This document shows positions 1 through 5,856 of a DNA stretch of 8,860 nucleotides, piece after piece. Position 1 is the first letter of the stretch. The number at the start of each line of letters is the position of its first letter. Origin of the DNA: Planctomycetes bacterium SM23_32 (GTDB taxonomy: Bacteria; Planctomycetota; Brocadiia; SM23-32). A program made the translations under genes and the position numbers. Location of the stretch: contig LJUE01000069.1 of the NCBI GenBank assembly GCA_001303885.1, forward strand, positions 1 to 8,860. The letters are read 5' to 3'. The notes beneath the pieces are model-generated. The model ran no database searches and was not told the DNA's origin. It was given only the letters and a program-made list of their open reading frames with translations.

Positions 1-1589
1 AGCGCTTCTTCCAGCCAGTCCACGCCCTCCGGGTCGGCGGTCCCGGCGATCCGGAGGCAGTGGGCCAGGTGGGCGGCGGCCCCTGCATAGCGGTAGGTGG
101 ACCATGGGTCCTCCCCGGAGGCGGCGTAGATGCGGTCCACGTCTTCCCAGGAGGCCTGCCCGACTTTGCGGCCGTCCGGCAGTGTCTTCTCGTCGCCGCC
201 GAAGCCGTCTCCCGCCACGCGCAGCCCCACGCCGCCGGTGCCGTATCCCTTCTCCATCAGTTCGTGGCGCAGCCGATGACAGAACCGCGGCAGCCAGGCC
301 GCCTCGTCGAGTATGTCCGGCAGGCCGTTGCCGCTCTCGGGGATGTCCAGTTCGCCGTCCGAGAAGTTGCCCGGCGCCATCTCATAGGCAAAGAGCAGCT
401 CCTGGGCGACGCGCAGGTGCGTGTAATAGCTGTCCCAATCACCCGCGTCCTGGTACCATCCGCAGGACTCGATCGGGCCCGGCGAATGGGCGAGCAGGTT
501 CTCCGGGTCCCCACCCTCGGAGCCCCACTCGGTGAAACGCACAGTGGTGTAAAGCAGCTTCCCGGCGAAGCCGGGCGTGAGGCGCGGGTTGTGCGGGGCG
601 GGCCGCGTGAACTCGGTGTAGGGCTCTGTCAGCGCGATCCCGCTGCGGTTGTGGTAGAGGCCGCGGGCGACGGTGCGAAACGCCTCGCGGTAGACATCCG
701 CATCAACCCGGAACGGGAATGAGCAGCCGATGCCCTCGACCGCCACCACATACAGGCCGGGCCTGTCGAACGGGGAGAAGTCGCACTCGTAGACTTCGGC
801 CTTCAGGAAGCTGCCGTCCGGCGGCGAGTCCGTCCTGTGGCCCGTCTCCTGCTGCGTGGCCGGCATGCGGAAGGCCAGCTTGCCGCTGAAGACGGCCTCG
901 CCGCTCTGCTGGTCCACGAGGTGGAAGGGGCGGCCGGCGTAAGGCCCCAGGTCCAGCGAGCCGCCGTCGCCCATCCAGTGGAATACGTAGGCGAACTTCT
1001 GCGGCGCGGCGGGCACGTAGCCGAGCAGGTTCACGTGCACCGCCTCGGACCGTGCCGTGCGCTCATCGAAGGTCAGGTCCCACCCGGCGCCGTTCGTCGC
1101 CAGCGCCCCGGTCCGCACGGTGTAGGTGCTGCCACGCTTCATCGGGGCAGGCAGGACCAGGTAGATCCAGTGCTCCTTGGCGTGGTCGGGCCGGGTGTTG
1201 ACCGCCCCCCGCCCGTTCACCCAGGTGTCCACGAACCAGGCGAAGTCCGTGCCCTTGCTCTTGCGGCGCACGGTCACGGGGGGTCGCGGTTCGGCGTAGG
1301 CAGCGTCGTCCGCGCTGAGGACCTGGTAGCTGTCCGCCAGCGACGCAGCGGCCGTGTCCAGCGCGTCCGCGATCACCTTCTCGTCGGAGCGTGCCTGGCC
1401 GCGCTGGTGATGCACGACGTAGCCGTCGTCGAAGTGGAGCATCACGATGCGATCGGTCAGCGGCAGCACGTCCACCAGCTCGGACGCCCTGGCGGCCGGG
1501 GGCGCCAGGAGCACTGCCAGCAGCATGACGGCGCCCGGCAACAGGCGCCTGCTAATCCACGCACGGGCATCCGTCCTGTTGCTCTGCAT
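1..1589 (-). CDS. Secreted glycoside hydrolase family 9 enzyme (endoglucanase-like), 3' end cut by the window
   Basis: Only the first 529 codons are inside the window. Residues 1-35 form a signal peptide (RR at 14-15, hydrophobic stretch 16-29, ARA|SE cleavage), so the enzyme should be exported. Residues 38-180 are an unassigned, probably beta-rich domain. Residues 184-295 resemble the Ig-like domain that precedes many GH9 catalytic modules (HVNLLGYVPAAP). The (alpha/alpha)6 catalytic domain starts near 298 and shows WYQDAGDW, with D381 and D384 as the expected catalytic Asp pair, and PESGNGLPDILDEA at 417-430, a hallmark of the family. The general-acid Glu would lie beyond the left edge. GH9 enzymes cleave beta-1,4-glucans such as cellulose; the exact substrate cannot be read here. 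The ATG at 1589 is preceded by GGAGG with a 7-base gap. It is the second gene of an operon, 89 bases after the GH10 gene. No stop or frameshift is seen. Confidence 0.9.
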   Translation of the reverse strand, partial: MQSNRTDARAWISRRLLPGAVMLLAVLLAPPAARASELVDVLPLTDRIVMLHFDDGYVVHHQRGQARSDEKVIADALDTAAASLADSYQVLSADDAAYAEPRPPVTVRRKSKGTDFAWFVDTWVNGRGAVNTRPDHAKEHWIYLVLPAPMKRGSTYTVRTGALATNGAGWDLTFDERTARSEAVHVNLLGYVPAAPQKFAYVFHWMGDGGSLDLGPYAGRPFHLVDQQSGEAVFSGKLAFRMPATQQETGHRTDSPPDGSFLKAEVYECDFSPFDRPGLYVVAVEGIGCSFPFRVDADVYREAFRTVARGLYHNRSGIALTEPYTEFTRPAPHNPRLTPGFAGKLLYTTVRFTEWGSEGGDPENLLAHSPGPIESCGWYQDAGDWDSYYTHLRVAQELLFAYEMAPGNFSDGELDIPESGNGLPDILDEAAWLPRFCHRLRHELMEKGYGTGGVGLRVAGDGFGGDEKTLPDGRKVGQASWEDVDRIYAASGEDPWSTYRYAGAAAHLAHCLRIAGTADPEGVDWLEEA

Positions 1590-1678
1590 CTCACGTCCTC
1601 CGAAAAGCGTAGTCTCTTGCGGGCGACCTACCCGACCATGTTCGCCGGCCACGGCACGGCGGAAAGCCTTGCCCGCGC

Positions 1679-3508
1679 CTACGGGAGCGTGACGATCAGG
1701 GGCTCGGCGTCCTTGCGCAGGTCGAGGTAGGCCTCCTCGGCGCGCTCCTGGAGCCGCACGGTGATGCGATAGCGGCCCAGGTGCCCGCGCACGGCGCACT
1801 CGCCCGCCGCGTCGGTGACGAGGGTCTCGTCGGTCTTCCACTCCCTGTGCACCAGGTCGCAGTACGTCCGGCCGAGCGGGGTCAATGAGCCGTCTTCGTT
1901 GACAAACCGATCCACCCCCCACCACGTCTGCCAGCCGATCACATCGGGGTGGCTGTAGAGGACCGTCAGGGCATCGCGCGTGAAGTCGCACGTGAACTCC
2001 TCGTCGTCGCCGCCGACGGTGAACTCCGTGACGCGCATCTTCGGCCCGAGCCGCCCATAGCGGTCGAGTACCCGGAGCATGCGCATGGGCGAAGGGACGA
2101 ACGCGCCGAAGTGCCCCTGCAGGCCGATCACGTCGAGCGGCGCGCCGCCGTCGAGCAGGTAGCGGATGGTCTCCTCGTAGAAGTCGTGTTTCGGCGTGTC
2201 GGCGACGGCCGTCAGGATGGCGTATTCGTTGAGCGTGAGCCGGGCTTCGGGCAGGCGCTCGCGCGCCCGCTGGAACCACTCGACCATCACGTCGCGGCCG
2301 CACATGTCCATCAGGTCGTGGTTGTCGTAGGGCTCGTTGATCACGTCCCATTCCTCGACGTAGCCGGCCGTCCAGCCGGCGACTGAATCAACGCGCGAGA
2401 GGACGAGCGAACGGAGCGCCGCCGGATCGGCGTCCGCGCCCTCCTTCTCCTTCATGAACTGCGGCATGAACCGGAAGCTGGGCCAGACCATGCAATGCCC
2501 GCGGAACCTGATCCCGTTGGCGCGCATCCAGCGGAGGGCATCCATGGTCACGTCGCGCCCGAAGTTGGACCCCCAGTCGCCGACCCACGGCTCCCATTTC
2601 AGGTCGTTGCCGAACGTGGCGGCGTTGAACAGCTCGGGCAGCTTCTGGCGCAGCAGGCGCCCCTCCGCGTCGTCGGCCATCAGGCGGCGGGACGTCGTCT
2701 GGACGCCGAAGTCGAACGCGTGGCGCAGCAACTCCGCGCGCACTTCGGCGCCGCCCACGGGCCGCCCGTCCCGGCCAATGACCTGCACCCGCAGCGGGGC
2801 GGTGCGCAGCTCGCGGATCCGCTCCCCGGCCTCGACACGCCAGGCGGCATCCGGCTCGCGCCCCGCGTAGGTGGGGCGGGTGCGCGGCAGCCTCTCCGCG
2901 TCGTAGCCGACCCCGTAGGAAAGCAACTCGACGCCGCCGACCTCGATGACCTGCTCGGCGTCGCCGATGAAGAGCTTCAGGGCCATCTCGTCGTCGCCGA
3001 AGTCGCGCCGGCAGACGCCGCGTGCCCAAAGGCGTTGCCACTGGTCGGTGAACGAGGTCTTCATGCCGACGACCTGTCGCCAGGGCGCCTCTCCCTGGGC
3101 GACGTGGAAGTTCAGGATGCCCTGCTGCGACTCGTTCCGCGTGCTGACCGTCCGCGCCCAAAGGCCGAGCAGGAGCGCCTCGCCTTCCCGGAACTCGTGA
3201 GGCACCCGCACCACGACGCCGGCCTCCCATTCGGCGCCGGCGCGCGCGCTCGTCATGCGCAGGGCGCGCTCGAATCCGGGAGCGCCGGGACCGGCCTGCA
3301 CGATCTCGACCCGGCCGCGCTCATCCTCCGACGGCCGCACCAGGGCCGGCAGATCGGCCATGAGGGGCGTCCCGCCGGGCGGCGCGGCCGCCTCCTGGGC
3401 ATGCGCCATCCCGCAGACCGCCGTCAGGCACACCAGTCCGACCAGCATCCATTCGTGCGCCAAAGCCGCCATCGCGTTCATCCTTGCTCGGCCCGCCTCA
3501 AGCCCCAT
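1679..3508 (-). CDS. Secreted glycoside hydrolase family 10 enzyme (endo-beta-1,4-xylanase-like), multidomain
   Basis: This 609-residue protein has a signal peptide (hydrophobic 20-34, AHA|QE at 37/38), a CBM-like beta-sandwich at about 60-200, a short beta linker at 238-262, a GH10 barrel at about 263-555, and a small C-terminal beta-domain at 557-609 resembling a carboxypeptidase-regulatory-like fold. Visible GH10 residues are N301 and K304 (NDLKWE), H338 (RGHCMVW), acid/base E392 (WDVINEP), Q464 and H466 (GLQGH), nucleophile E495 (VTEFT) and W530. The family hydrolyses beta-1,4-xylan. Some usual substrate-contact positions differ: TELD reads TEFT, and the Glu before N301 is Gly. The start is uncertain. 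ATG 3508 gives an n-region with two Arg but has poor Shine-Dalgarno support. ATGs at 3481 and 3472 are alternatives, the latter with AAGG upstream. It is the first gene of the GH10-GH9 operon. Confidence 0.93.
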   Translation of the reverse strand: MGLEAGRARMNAMAALAHEWMLVGLVCLTAVCGMAHAQEAAAPPGGTPLMADLPALVRPSEDERGRVEIVQAGPGAPGFERALRMTSARAGAEWEAGVVVRVPHEFREGEALLLGLWARTVSTRNESQQGILNFHVAQGEAPWRQVVGMKTSFTDQWQRLWARGVCRRDFGDDEMALKLFIGDAEQVIEVGGVELLSYGVGYDAERLPRTRPTYAGREPDAAWRVEAGERIRELRTAPLRVQVIGRDGRPVGGAEVRAELLRHAFDFGVQTTSRRLMADDAEGRLLRQKLPELFNAATFGNDLKWEPWVGDWGSNFGRDVTMDALRWMRANGIRFRGHCMVWPSFRFMPQFMKEKEGADADPAALRSLVLSRVDSVAGWTAGYVEEWDVINEPYDNHDLMDMCGRDVMVEWFQRARERLPEARLTLNEYAILTAVADTPKHDFYEETIRYLLDGGAPLDVIGLQGHFGAFVPSPMRMLRVLDRYGRLGPKMRVTEFTVGGDDEEFTCDFTRDALTVLYSHPDVIGWQTWWGVDRFVNEDGSLTPLGRTYCDLVHREWKTDETLVTDAAGECAVRGHLGRYRITVRLQERAEEAYLDLRKDAEPLIVTLP

Positions 3509-3515
3509 TCCAGGA

Positions 3516-3541
3516 GTCTGAAGGGCGTGCGCCCTTCAGAC
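3516..3541. repeat. Perfect inverted repeat in the GH10 leader (operator or RNA hairpin)
   Basis: GTCTGAAGGGC at 3516-3526 and its exact reverse complement GCCCTTCAGAC at 3531-3541 flank a 4-base spacer, GTGC. AGGA (3512-3515) and TCCT (3543-3546) extend the pairing if one bulged G at 3542 is allowed. The repeat lies 7 bases upstream of the first possible GH10 start and downstream of the candidate minus-strand promoter, so it should be transcribed in the GH10-GH9 leader. No T-run follows on either strand, so a simple intrinsic terminator is unlikely. It could be a repressor operator, a hairpin near the ribosome site, or a copy of a genomic palindromic repeat. Confidence 0.85.
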
Positions 3542-3575
3542 GTCCTGCGGCGGCGCGCCGGCGCCGACCTCCCGC

Positions 3576-3604
3576 ACCATAACGCACGGGGGCGGACAAC
3601 TCAA
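3576..3604 (-). promoter_or_regulatory. Candidate sigma70-type promoter for the GH10-GH9 operon
   Basis: On the minus strand TTGAGT (3604-3599) and TATGGT (3581-3576) are separated by 17 bases, and each hexamer matches the consensus at 4 of 6 positions. Transcription would begin near 3568, giving a leader of about 60 bases that contains the 3516-3541 inverted repeat. The match is moderate, and G+C-rich DNA gives chance hits, but the placement and spacing fit. The DNA between this promoter and the inverted repeat contains GC-rich short palindromes (3551-3566) of no clear meaning. Confidence 0.4.
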
Positions 3605-3628
3605 CGGCCGGGCCGTCGAGCGCGGCGG

Positions 3629-3656
3629 TTGACACGCCGGCGCGCGGGCCTATACT
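3629..3656 (+). promoter_or_regulatory. Near-consensus sigma70-type promoter for the oxidoreductase gene
   Basis: TTGACA at 3629-3634 is a perfect -35 hexamer. TATACT at 3651-3656 matches the -10 consensus at 5 of 6 positions, with a 16-base spacer. Initiation near 3663 would give a leader of under 30 bases ending in AAGGAG. Two such hexamers at this spacing are unlikely by chance in such GC-rich DNA. The promoter is divergent from the candidate GH10-operon promoter, with the two -35 boxes about 25 bases apart. Confidence 0.75.
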
Positions 3657-3677
3657 GCCGCTTCTGCAGCCTCAACG

Positions 3678-3683
3678 AAGGAG
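3678..3683 (+). promoter_or_regulatory. Shine-Dalgarno site AAGGAG that points to an ATC start codon
   Basis: AAGGAG ends at 3683. The next in-frame GTG (3709) is 25 bases away, too far for a normal start. In-frame ATC at 3691 is 7 bases away, an ideal distance, and in-frame ATT at 3685 is only 1 base away. This site therefore argues that translation starts at 3691. Confidence 0.6.
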
Positions 3684-3690
3684 CATTGCC

Positions 3691-4704
3691 ATCGCCGAAG
3701 AACGCGCAGTGGTGGTCGGCGCGGGCGGCATATCGGGCTCGTGGTTCCCCGCCCTCGTCCACGAGGAGGTGGACGTCCTCGCCGTCGTAGACCTGAGAGT
3801 GGAGGCCGCCCGGCGCCGCATCGCCGAGTTCGACCTGGACGCCGAGGCATCCGATGACCTGAAGGCCGTGCTCGAGCATGCCCGGCCGGACTTCGTGGTG
3901 GACCTGACGGCGCCTGCGGCGCACTGCGAGGTGACCTGCACCGCCCTGGCGGCCGGCTGCCACGTGATCGGCGAGAAGCCGATGGCCGCTTCCATGGACG
4001 AGGCCCGCCGCATGGTGCGCGCCGCCGAGGACGCCGACCGGCTCTACATGGTGAGCCAGTCCCGACGGTGGGACCCGCGCCACGAGGTGCTCCGGCGCAT
4101 GGTGGCCGGCGGCACGATCGGCGCACTCACCACGCTGAACTGCGACTTCTACCTCGGCGCCCACTTCGGGGGCTTCCGCGACGAGATGGAGAGCCCCCTC
4201 ATCCTCGACATGGCCATCCACCACTTCGACCTGGCCCGCTACCTGGCCGGCGCCGACGCGGAGGCGGTCTACGCCCATGAGTTCAACCCGAAAGGCTCCT
4301 GGTACGCCGGCGACGCGGCGGCGAGCTGCGTCTTCGAGATGACCGGCGGCGTCGTGTTCACTTACCGCGGGAGCTGGTGCGCCGAGGGATGCGGGACGAG
4401 CTGGAATGGCACCTGGCGCCTCATCGGCGACCGGGGCACGCTCCTCTACGAGAACGACCAGGAGCCGCGCGGGCAGGTCGTCGCCGGGGACGAGGGCTTC
4501 TTCCGCCCGCTCGAGGACGTGGAGGTCCCGCAGCCGCGCATCGAGTACACCGGCATGCACGGCGCGCTGCGGGAGATGCTCCGCTACCTGCGCACCGGGG
4601 AGGTGCCGCAGACCGAGTGCCACGACAACATCAAGTCGCTGGCGATGGTCTTTGCCGCCACGGACAGCTCGCGCCACGGCCGCCGCATGCCCGTGCAGGA
4701 GTAG
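3691..4704 (+). CDS. Gfo/Idh/MocA family NAD(P)-dependent oxidoreductase
   Basis: With the ATC start the protein is 337 residues, normal for the family. The N-terminal Rossmann fold shows VVVGAGGISGSW, the dinucleotide-binding glycine loop, then VVDLR at the end of beta2, where the Asp often favours NAD. The family motif EKP (GEKPMAAS) is near residue 95. The C-terminal alpha/beta domain carries DMAIHHFDLARYLAG, whose His pair is the usual catalytic and substrate site. Members oxidise or reduce hydroxyl groups of sugars, inositols and sugar derivatives; the substrate cannot be read here. No signal peptide is visible, so it is cytoplasmic. GTG 3709 would shorten the first beta strand to MVVGAGG, which is why the upstream ATC is preferred. 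It has its own strong promoter, is divergent from the GH10-GH9 operon, and may process sugars that operon releases (inference). Confidence 0.92.
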   Translation: MAEERAVVVGAGGISGSWFPALVHEEVDVLAVVDLRVEAARRRIAEFDLDAEASDDLKAVLEHARPDFVVDLTAPAAHCEVTCTALAAGCHVIGEKPMAASMDEARRMVRAAEDADRLYMVSQSRRWDPRHEVLRRMVAGGTIGALTTLNCDFYLGAHFGGFRDEMESPLILDMAIHHFDLARYLAGADAEAVYAHEFNPKGSWYAGDAAASCVFEMTGGVVFTYRGSWCAEGCGTSWNGTWRLIGDRGTLLYENDQEPRGQVVAGDEGFFRPLEDVEVPQPRIEYTGMHGALREMLRYLRTGEVPQTECHDNIKSLAMVFAATDSSRHGRRMPVQE

Positions 4705-4739
4705 GCAGAACCACGAAGCTCGCCCGCCTCGTGTCTGCC
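4704..4739 (+). repeat. Imperfect hairpin just after the oxidoreductase stop codon
   Basis: GGCAGA (4704-4709) pairs with TCTGCC (4734-4739). After a two-base bulge, CACGA (4712-4716) pairs with TCGTG (4729-4733), leaving a loop of about 12 bases. The hairpin begins on the last base of the TAG stop. It could slow or end transcription or protect the 3' end, but no T-run follows, so it is not a standard intrinsic terminator. Confidence 0.4.
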
Positions 4740-4751
4740 GTAATGTGTACG

Positions 4752-4790
4752 CTTCCCTCCCTTCTCTGTGCCCTCCGTGCCTCGGTGGTA
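4752..4790 (-). repeat. Dispersed intergenic repeat-like element, purine-rich on the minus strand
   Basis: On the minus strand the element begins ACCACC and continues with GAGGCACGGAGGGCACAGAG, then AAGGGAGGG. It is built from loose 8-10 base units around GGCAC(A/G)GAG. From memory, near-identical strings of the type ACCACAGAGGCACAGAG recur between genes in many environmental bacterial genomes, and often appear as spurious small-protein fragments such as TTEARRAQRREG. Only one copy is in this window, so its repeated nature is inferred. It fills much of the 99-base gap before the URO-D-like gene. Confidence 0.55.
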
Positions 4791-4794
4791 GAAT
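4789..4794 (+). promoter_or_regulatory. Weak candidate -10 box immediately before the URO-D-like gene
   Basis: TAGAAT matches the -10 consensus at 5 of 6 positions. Initiation about 7 bases downstream would fall near 4801, three bases before the ATG at 4804, giving an almost leaderless mRNA. This would fit the absence of any Shine-Dalgarno site there. No convincing -35 hexamer is seen, so this is weak. Confidence 0.2.
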
Positions 4795-4803
4795 GATGCC
4801 GCG

Positions 4804-5856
4804 ATGAGTGACGAGCTGCGCAGGTGCCTGGAGGACCTGGAGCGGCGCATTGACGCCGCCGACGAGGAGCGGCTGCTCGCCGAGTGGACCGACTTCGCCG
4901 ACGGCCACTTCGAGGGGGACCTCTTCGCGCCGCGCCGCACGCGCCCCGCGCCGCCCGGCGTCGAATGGCCCGCCGTCTCGGTGAACGCCGCACTCGCGGA
5001 CTACGACGCGATGGCGCTCCAGCAGTTCGGCGGCTGCTCGCAGCAGCTCGCCCGCGCGGGCGGGCTGGTGCTCTGCGTGCGATGCAACTACGGCACGGGC
5101 ATCCTGCCCGGCCTCTTCGGCGCCGAGCCGTTCCTGATGGACGAGGAGCTGAACACGCTCCCCGCCTGCCGCCCCCTCGGCGGCGTGGACGCCATCAGGC
5201 AGGTGCTCGACCGGGGCGTGCCGAACCTGCGCGCCGGCTGGGGCGGCAAGGTGCTCCGGATGGGCGAGCGCTACGCCGCCATCGCCGAACGGCATCCGAC
5301 GATCGGTCGCTTCGTCCACGTCTACCATCCCGACCTCCAGGGGCCGATGGACGTCGTGGAGCTGCTCTGGGGCTCGGACCTGTTCTGCGCCCTCTACGAC
5401 GCGCCGGAACTGGTCAATGACCTCCTCGACCTCGTCTGCGCGACCTACACGGCCTTCATGCGCGCCTGGGAACGCATCATCCCGTTCCCCGACGGCCACG
5501 CGGCGCACTGGGGCCTGCTGCACCGGGGACGCATCATGCTGCGGGACGATTCGGCGATGAACCTGAGCCCGGAGATGTTCGACCGGTTCGTGCGGCCGCA
5601 TGACGAGCGGCTGCTCGTGGAGTTCGGCGGGGGCGGCATCCACTTCTGCGGCCGCGGCGACCATTACGCCGCGAGCATGGCGGGCATCCAGGGGCTCTAC
5701 GCCGTGAACATGTCGCAGCCGGAGTGCAACGACATGGAGGCGATCTTCCGGCAGACGGTGGACCGGGGCATCAACCTGATCGGCCTGCCGCGGGCGGGCG
5801 TGGAGGAAGCGCTGCGGCGCGGCCGCCCCCTGCACGGCCGCGTCCACTGCGCGTAG
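4804..5856 (+). CDS. URO-D-superfamily protein (uroporphyrinogen decarboxylase/MtaA-like methyltransferase fold)
   Basis: This 350-residue protein has the length and style of the URO-D superfamily, which holds heme-pathway decarboxylases and the zinc-dependent methyltransferases (MtaA, MtbA, CmuA) that move methyl groups from corrinoid proteins. Typical segments are HPDLQGPMDVVELLWG at 175-190, LYDAPELVNDLL at 197-208, MNLSPEMFDRFVRPHDE at 252-268 and IHFCGRGDH at 279-287. The H280-x-C282 pair is the zinc-ligand signature of the methyltransferase branch, and C349 near the C-terminus could be the third ligand. No heme genes are adjacent, so true HemE is unlikely. The protein is predicted cytoplasmic. 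The ATG at 4804 has no clear Shine-Dalgarno. A four-codon frame from 4793 ends in a TGA overlapping this ATG, so coupling or a leaderless start is possible. It lies 99 bases after the oxidoreductase gene. Substrate unknown. Confidence 0.85.
   Translation: MSDELRRCLEDLERRIDAADEERLLAEWTDFADGHFEGDLFAPRRTRPAPPGVEWPAVSVNAALADYDAMALQQFGGCSQQLARAGGLVLCVRCNYGTGILPGLFGAEPFLMDEELNTLPACRPLGGVDAIRQVLDRGVPNLRAGWGGKVLRMGERYAAIAERHPTIGRFVHVYHPDLQGPMDVVELLWGSDLFCALYDAPELVNDLLDLVCATYTAFMRAWERIIPFPDGHAAHWGLLHRGRIMLRDDSAMNLSPEMFDRFVRPHDERLLVEFGGGGIHFCGRGDHYAASMAGIQGLYAVNMSQPECNDMEAIFRQTVDRGINLIGLPRAGVEEALRRGRPLHGRVHCA

Noticed and set aside
1590..1678. A terminator or separate promoter between the GH10 and GH9 genes
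   Set aside because: No hairpin with a T-run and no convincing -35/-10 pair is seen in these 89 bases; only the GGAGG ribosome site of the GH9 gene is clear.
60..1730. Two plus-strand open frames (60-722 and 837-1730)
   Set aside because: Both are antisense to the GH9 gene, whose signal peptide, DAGDW and PESGNG motifs are continuous in one minus-strand frame to the left edge.
3516..3541. Reading the perfect inverted repeat as an intrinsic terminator
   Set aside because: No run of T follows on either strand, and it lies upstream of genes rather than after one.
3551..3566. Short GC palindromes CGGCGCGCCG and CGGCGCCG as protein-binding sites
   Set aside because: Short self-complementary G+C strings are expected often by chance in DNA of this composition.
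2495..3790. A long plus-strand open frame opposite the GH10 gene
   Set aside because: It runs through the divergent promoter region into the oxidoreductase start and has no recognisable domain, while GH10 catalytic motifs are plain on the other strand.
4640..4993. Small minus-strand proteins containing TTEARRAQRREG or YHRGTEGTEKG
   Set aside because: These peptides come from translating the repeat element in different frames together with antisense DNA of neighbouring genes; such strings are a common annotation artefact.
3601..5847. A 748-codon open frame on the minus strand opposite the oxidoreductase and URO-D-like genes
   Set aside because: Its translation is rich in His, Ala, Arg, Val and Gly with no domain pattern and crosses a gene junction. 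GC-rich coding DNA often leaves the antisense frame open, and both plus-strand genes show clear family motifs.
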